From Eubacterium sp. UBA3720 (lineage in GTDB: Bacteria; Bacillota; Clostridia; Lachnospirales; Lachnospiraceae): a stretch of 9,671 bases of DNA. The notes beneath the pieces are model-generated. The model saw only the letters and a program-made list of their open reading frames with translations. It did no database searches and was not told the origin of the DNA. The translations under genes were made by a program, and so were the position numbers. Location: assembly GCA_002371335.1 (NCBI GenBank), contig DFHP01000173.1:2749-12419 (forward strand), written 5' to 3'. This document shows positions 7,370 to 9,671 of this stretch, piece by piece (positions within the stretch are counted from its first letter, which is position 1; every line of letters starts with the position of its first letter).

Positions 7370-7378
7370 TGGTATAAT
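7370..7378 (+). promoter_or_regulatory. Extended -10 promoter for the CARF-HEPN gene
   Basis: TGGTATAAT (7370-7378) is a perfect -10 with an extended TGN motif. The hexamer 17 bp upstream (TTTATT, 7350-7355) is a poor -35 and coincides with the U-tail of the preceding terminator. Predicted start is near 7385, about 200 nt before the coding region. The CARF gene therefore seems to be its own transcription unit. Confidence 0.65.
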
Positions 7379-7384
7379 GTGTAC

Positions 7385-7588
7385 GTAACATTATGAAACG
7401 ATCCGTATCCTTTGCATCCTCACGGGCGATCATAAAAGCCCGGATCCAGCTTCCGTCAATACTGGCTAATCCTGTATTCACCTTCAACCCCGCACTGCCA
7501 GGAAGTAGAAAGGGTTCAGCCCGGATGACAGGCGGAGAGATACTGCGAAAAGGCGGAAGATGGTACGCGTACAGATCATCAGGTGGAT
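7385..7588 (+). other. Long, possibly structured leader of the CARF-HEPN gene
   Basis: About 200 nt lie between the predicted transcription start and the ATG. Short complementary arms are GATCC/GGATC (7400-7404 with 7442-7446) enclosing GGGC/GCCC (7424-7427 with 7438-7441), CTTCC/GGAAG (7450-7454 with 7501-7505) enclosing AATAC/GTATT (7458-7462 with 7474-7478), and AACCC/GGGTT (7486-7490 with 7512-7516). I recognise no known riboswitch core. An open frame from ATG 7393 to 7632 has no ribosome-binding site and no protein-like pattern, so I do not call it a gene. Confidence 0.35.
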
Positions 7589-9448
7589 ATGAGGAGAAAT
7601 ATACTATTAACAACACTTGGCAATACGTTTGATCACACAAGACACAACTACTATTCATATAATGAAAACGGAAGGATGCTTTTCTGCGAGGGAATTTCCA
7701 TGGCGGAAGCAGGCGCCAAATATATTTTGTCAAAAAGACAGATAGATAAGATAATCGTGCTCGGTCCCTCCGCAGCCAGAAACGAAAGTGACATAGCTGA
7801 TGAGGTCCGGCTCCGCGATCTGGATATTTTTGGTGCTGAGATGCCGGAAGAGTATTCAGAATATAAGTTTTTCTGCTACAGGATCATGCAGTTCCTTAAC
7901 CGGATCGATATTGAGGGAAACGATCTTCTGGAGGAACTGACAGACGAAGAAAGAAAAGAAACTCTCGAAGCGCTTGAAAGGCATTATCCGAAAGAAAAGT
8001 GGAAAAAACTGTTCAGCAGTTTCAATGCAGATTATGATGCATACGAAGAACTGCTGGATCTTCTTCCGCATATGGACAAAAGACACAGAAAATGGATAAA
8101 GCACTACCTTTTCATGAGGCTTGACAGAAGTATCAAGATGTCCACACACAGCGTGAATGATGATATTACTGTACAGTTCTGTCCGACAACGCAGCTGACT
8201 GAGAAGCATATACGGATGGATAATCTGCCGAATATCCTGAATTATATCCTGGAAGACGGGAAAGCCGAGGTGGAAATTTATATCGATCTGCAGGGAATGG
8301 ATATAGCGGATTTACATACGCTGATCAATGTTTTGTTTATTCTGCAGAATGAAAAGCGGAAAAAAATGAATATTGAGGAGATCATCACGACCACATATCG
8401 TCCGGCGCTTTTTACAAATCCCATAGAGGATCAGAAAAACAGGCTGGAGCTTAGTGACCTTCTGTCCAGTATGGACGCTTTTCTTCGTTACGGCAAGGTT
8501 GACGGCATCCGTGATTACTGGATGAGCAGAAATATCAGGGATGAACACATAGAACGCCTTATTTATGCCATGCAGAAGGTGGATGTGGGAATCTCCCTGT
8601 GCAGCGTGTCTGACCTCGAAAAGGGAATCAGTATGCTGAAGACATGCTTCTGGGATAACACCAAAAGTCCAGAGGCGATCGAGAGTATGATCTTTTATAT
8701 TTTAAAAACAGGGATACGCAACGATTACGGAAAACTGCTCAGAGGCACGGAGCTGAATACCCTGGCCCTTATAAAATGGGCAATGAGAAAGCATTTTTAC
8801 CAGCAGGCTCTTACGATCATCGAATCCAGAGTTCCCGAGGACCTTGTGCAGAGTCAGGTGTTTTATTACGCCAGAAACGAAGAGGAAAAGCAGATGTTTC
8901 TGCGCAGGATGAGCGAGGTATACTGGCTTACACTGGCAAAAGACCGTTATCAGTTCGACAATCTTTCACATTATTTTGTAAAGTTTTACAGACGGCGTGA
9001 AGCATATCAGCTCCGCACGGAGAATCCGCTGGAGACATATGTGGATATGCGTCTGGATGAAATATATGACGACAGATCCGAGATCAAATCATATACGATG
9101 TTTAATGGAAAAAGGCCGGTCTTCAAAGAATTTCTTCTGGCTTATCTGAGGATCGGAAATATAAGGAATCACATTTCCCATGCGCAGGAGGTAGATATTG
9201 AGGATGAGAACTGGGATCTGAATGTGCAGAATGAAAAGATACGCATTCTGGAAAACTCTATTTCTGAATTTATGCTGTTGTATGAAAAAGTACGTACGGG
9301 AATAAAAAAGAATCCGCACAATGATTTCATGATCACACAGGAGGAATTCTACGAATACCGGAATTCGGGAGATTTTTCTCCGGAAAACAGACAGGCATAC
9401 ATGAAAAAGGTCCGCAGCAGAAAAAAGACTCCTTCTCCGGGGAGTTGA
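7589..9448 (+). CDS. CARF-HEPN protein, Csx1/Csx2 (TM1812)-like CRISPR-type ribonuclease
   Basis: This 619-residue protein matches the CARF-HEPN architecture of type III CRISPR ancillary RNases. In that family, cyclic oligoadenylate binds a CARF dimer and switches on RNA cleavage by the HEPN domains. The CARF part opens with NILLTTLGNT (residues 4-13), then KIIVLGPSAARNESD (54-68). After a long helical insert comes the core strand EVEIYIDLQGMDIADLHTL (about 228-246), then IITTTYRPALFTNPI and a helix ending FLRYGKVDGIRDYW, the family-typical lead-in to the C-terminal part. The HEPN motif is R526-N-H-I-S-H531 (bases 9164-9181), a textbook RNxxxH. The frame is open from GTG 7583; I prefer ATG 7589, with AGGTG at 7581-7585. 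The usual D-x-T-H-G-F-R loop is replaced by DLQGMDI. No cas gene or array is in the window, so its activator is uncertain. It could be a stand-alone defence or stress RNase. Confidence 0.78.
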   Translation: MRRNILLTTLGNTFDHTRHNYYSYNENGRMLFCEGISMAEAGAKYILSKRQIDKIIVLGPSAARNESDIADEVRLRDLDIFGAEMPEEYSEYKFFCYRIMQFLNRIDIEGNDLLEELTDEERKETLEALERHYPKEKWKKLFSSFNADYDAYEELLDLLPHMDKRHRKWIKHYLFMRLDRSIKMSTHSVNDDITVQFCPTTQLTEKHIRMDNLPNILNYILEDGKAEVEIYIDLQGMDIADLHTLINVLFILQNEKRKKMNIEEIITTTYRPALFTNPIEDQKNRLELSDLLSSMDAFLRYGKVDGIRDYWMSRNIRDEHIERLIYAMQKVDVGISLCSVSDLEKGISMLKTCFWDNTKSPEAIESMIFYILKTGIRNDYGKLLRGTELNTLALIKWAMRKHFYQQALTIIESRVPEDLVQSQVFYYARNEEEKQMFLRRMSEVYWLTLAKDRYQFDNLSHYFVKFYRRREAYQLRTENPLETYVDMRLDEIYDDRSEIKSYTMFNGKRPVFKEFLLAYLRIGNIRNHISHAQEVDIEDENWDLNVQNEKIRILENSISEFMLLYEKVRTGIKKNPHNDFMITQEEFYEYRNSGDFSPENRQAYMKKVRSRKKTPSPGS

Positions 9449-9472
9449 CTTTTGACCCGTGGATGGTATAAT
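9445..9472 (+). promoter_or_regulatory. Strong sigma-A promoter downstream of the CARF gene
   Basis: TTGACT (9445-9450) is 16 bp from a perfect TATAAT (9467-9472), with TG at 9464-9465 giving an extended -10. The -35 overlaps the stop codon of the CARF-HEPN gene. The predicted start is near 9479, only about 100 nt before a strong terminator. Confidence 0.78.
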
Positions 9473-9478
9473 TCTGTC

Positions 9479-9600
9479 GTTGAAAAAAATAAATACATAT
9501 ATGCCGACAGTTCATTTGTACCTTCCTGTCGTTAAAAAAAACCGGGACTTTTACCAATTCTTTTATGTTTACAGTAAAACGGCCCAATGGGCCGTTTTTT
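9479..9600 (+). ncRNA. Candidate ~120-nt small RNA
   Basis: A strong promoter and a strong intrinsic terminator bracket about 120 nt without a plausible gene. The predicted transcript holds two A-rich runs (9483-9489, 9534-9541) and a 6-bp hairpin CGACAG/CTGTCG (9505-9510 with 9526-9531), then the terminator stem. A 43-codon frame from ATG 9501 lacks a ribosome-binding site and runs through the terminator into the repeat, so I do not call it. The segment resembles no RNA family I know. It could instead be the attenuated leader of a gene beyond the window. Confidence 0.45.
9576..9600 (+). terminator. Strong intrinsic terminator
   Basis: A perfect 10-bp stem AAAACGGCCC/GGGCCGTTTT (9576-9585 with 9589-9598) closes a 3-nt loop (AAT) and runs into T9595-9600. 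It ends the short transcript from the promoter at 9445 and directly abuts repeat element copy B. Confidence 0.88.
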
Positions 9601-9671
9601 GTTTCACAGGAAATTTCGTCAATTTCCTGTGAAACGAAACCCTCCAAGGGATGCACACGCCGCACAGAGGA
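9599..9671 (+). repeat. Multi-hairpin repeat element, copy B (3' truncated by window)
   Basis: This begins with a perfect 15-bp hairpin (9601-9615 with 9621-9635, loop TCGTC), followed by AAACCCT (9637-9643), GGGATGCACA (9648-9657) and GCCGCAC (9659-9665). The same hairpin and blocks occur in the same order on the minus strand at 5060-4995 (copy A). In the hairpin a T-A pair of copy A (5051/5029) is C-G here (9607/9629), a compensatory change. The last six bases still resemble copy A, so the element continues past the window edge. Confidence 0.75.

Noticed and set aside
7393..7632. 79-codon plus-strand frame before the CARF gene
   Set aside because: No ribosome-binding site, no domain pattern, and it overlaps the CARF start in another frame; treated as leader.
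9428..9445. Hairpin ACTCC/GGAGT at the end of the CARF gene as terminator
   Set aside because: Only 5 bp with an interrupted T-run; too weak to call, and it overlaps the next promoter.
9501..9632. 43-codon frame
   Set aside because: No Shine-Dalgarno, and it runs through the terminator and the hairpin of repeat copy B.

Overview
The window looks like chromosomal DNA of a Firmicute of class Clostridia, most likely a Lachnospiraceae gut commensal. This rests on AGGAGG-type ribosome-binding sites, TTGACA/TATAAT promoters (several with an extended -10), U-tailed hairpin terminators, moderate GC, and a secreted protein built from ~100-residue Tyr/Gly-rich repeats of a kind I associate with that family. 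The taxonomic placement is inference.

Layout. (1) 1-3267, + strand: 3' part of a very large secreted protein with a signal peptide (start outside the window), an SGNH-hydrolase domain, six ~100-residue repeats, a Glu/Gln-rich linker with a 12-residue period, and a C-terminal globular domain. (2) 3271-3304: a perfect 13-bp hairpin serving as terminator for two convergent genes. (3) 3310-4842, - strand: putP, a sodium/proline symporter. (4) 4843-5239: a divergent control region holding the putP promoter, the promoter of a LysR-type regulator, several palindromes, and a multi-hairpin repeat element lying in the presumed putP leader. (5) 5240-6142, + strand: the LysR-type regulator, probably controlling putP. 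(6) 6221-7339, + strand: an unrecognised polytopic membrane protein with a long cytosolic tail, closed by a terminator. (7) 7370-9448, + strand: a separately promoted gene with a ~200-nt leader encoding a stand-alone CARF-HEPN protein of the Csx1/Csx2 (TM1812) type, normally a cyclic-oligoadenylate-activated RNase of type III CRISPR systems, with no cas genes or CRISPR array visible here. (8) 9445-9600: a strong promoter followed after ~100 nt by a strong terminator, suggesting a small RNA. (9) 9599-9671: a second, truncated copy of the structured element seen upstream of putP.

The two most interesting items are the CRISPR-orphan CARF-HEPN gene, whose second ligand-loop motif departs from the family pattern, and the dispersed structured element. 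Its two copies share a long hairpin with a compensatory base-pair change, plus conserved single-stranded blocks. The putP/LysR divergent pair is a conventional metabolic unit (proline uptake). Nothing in the sequence ties it functionally to the CARF gene.
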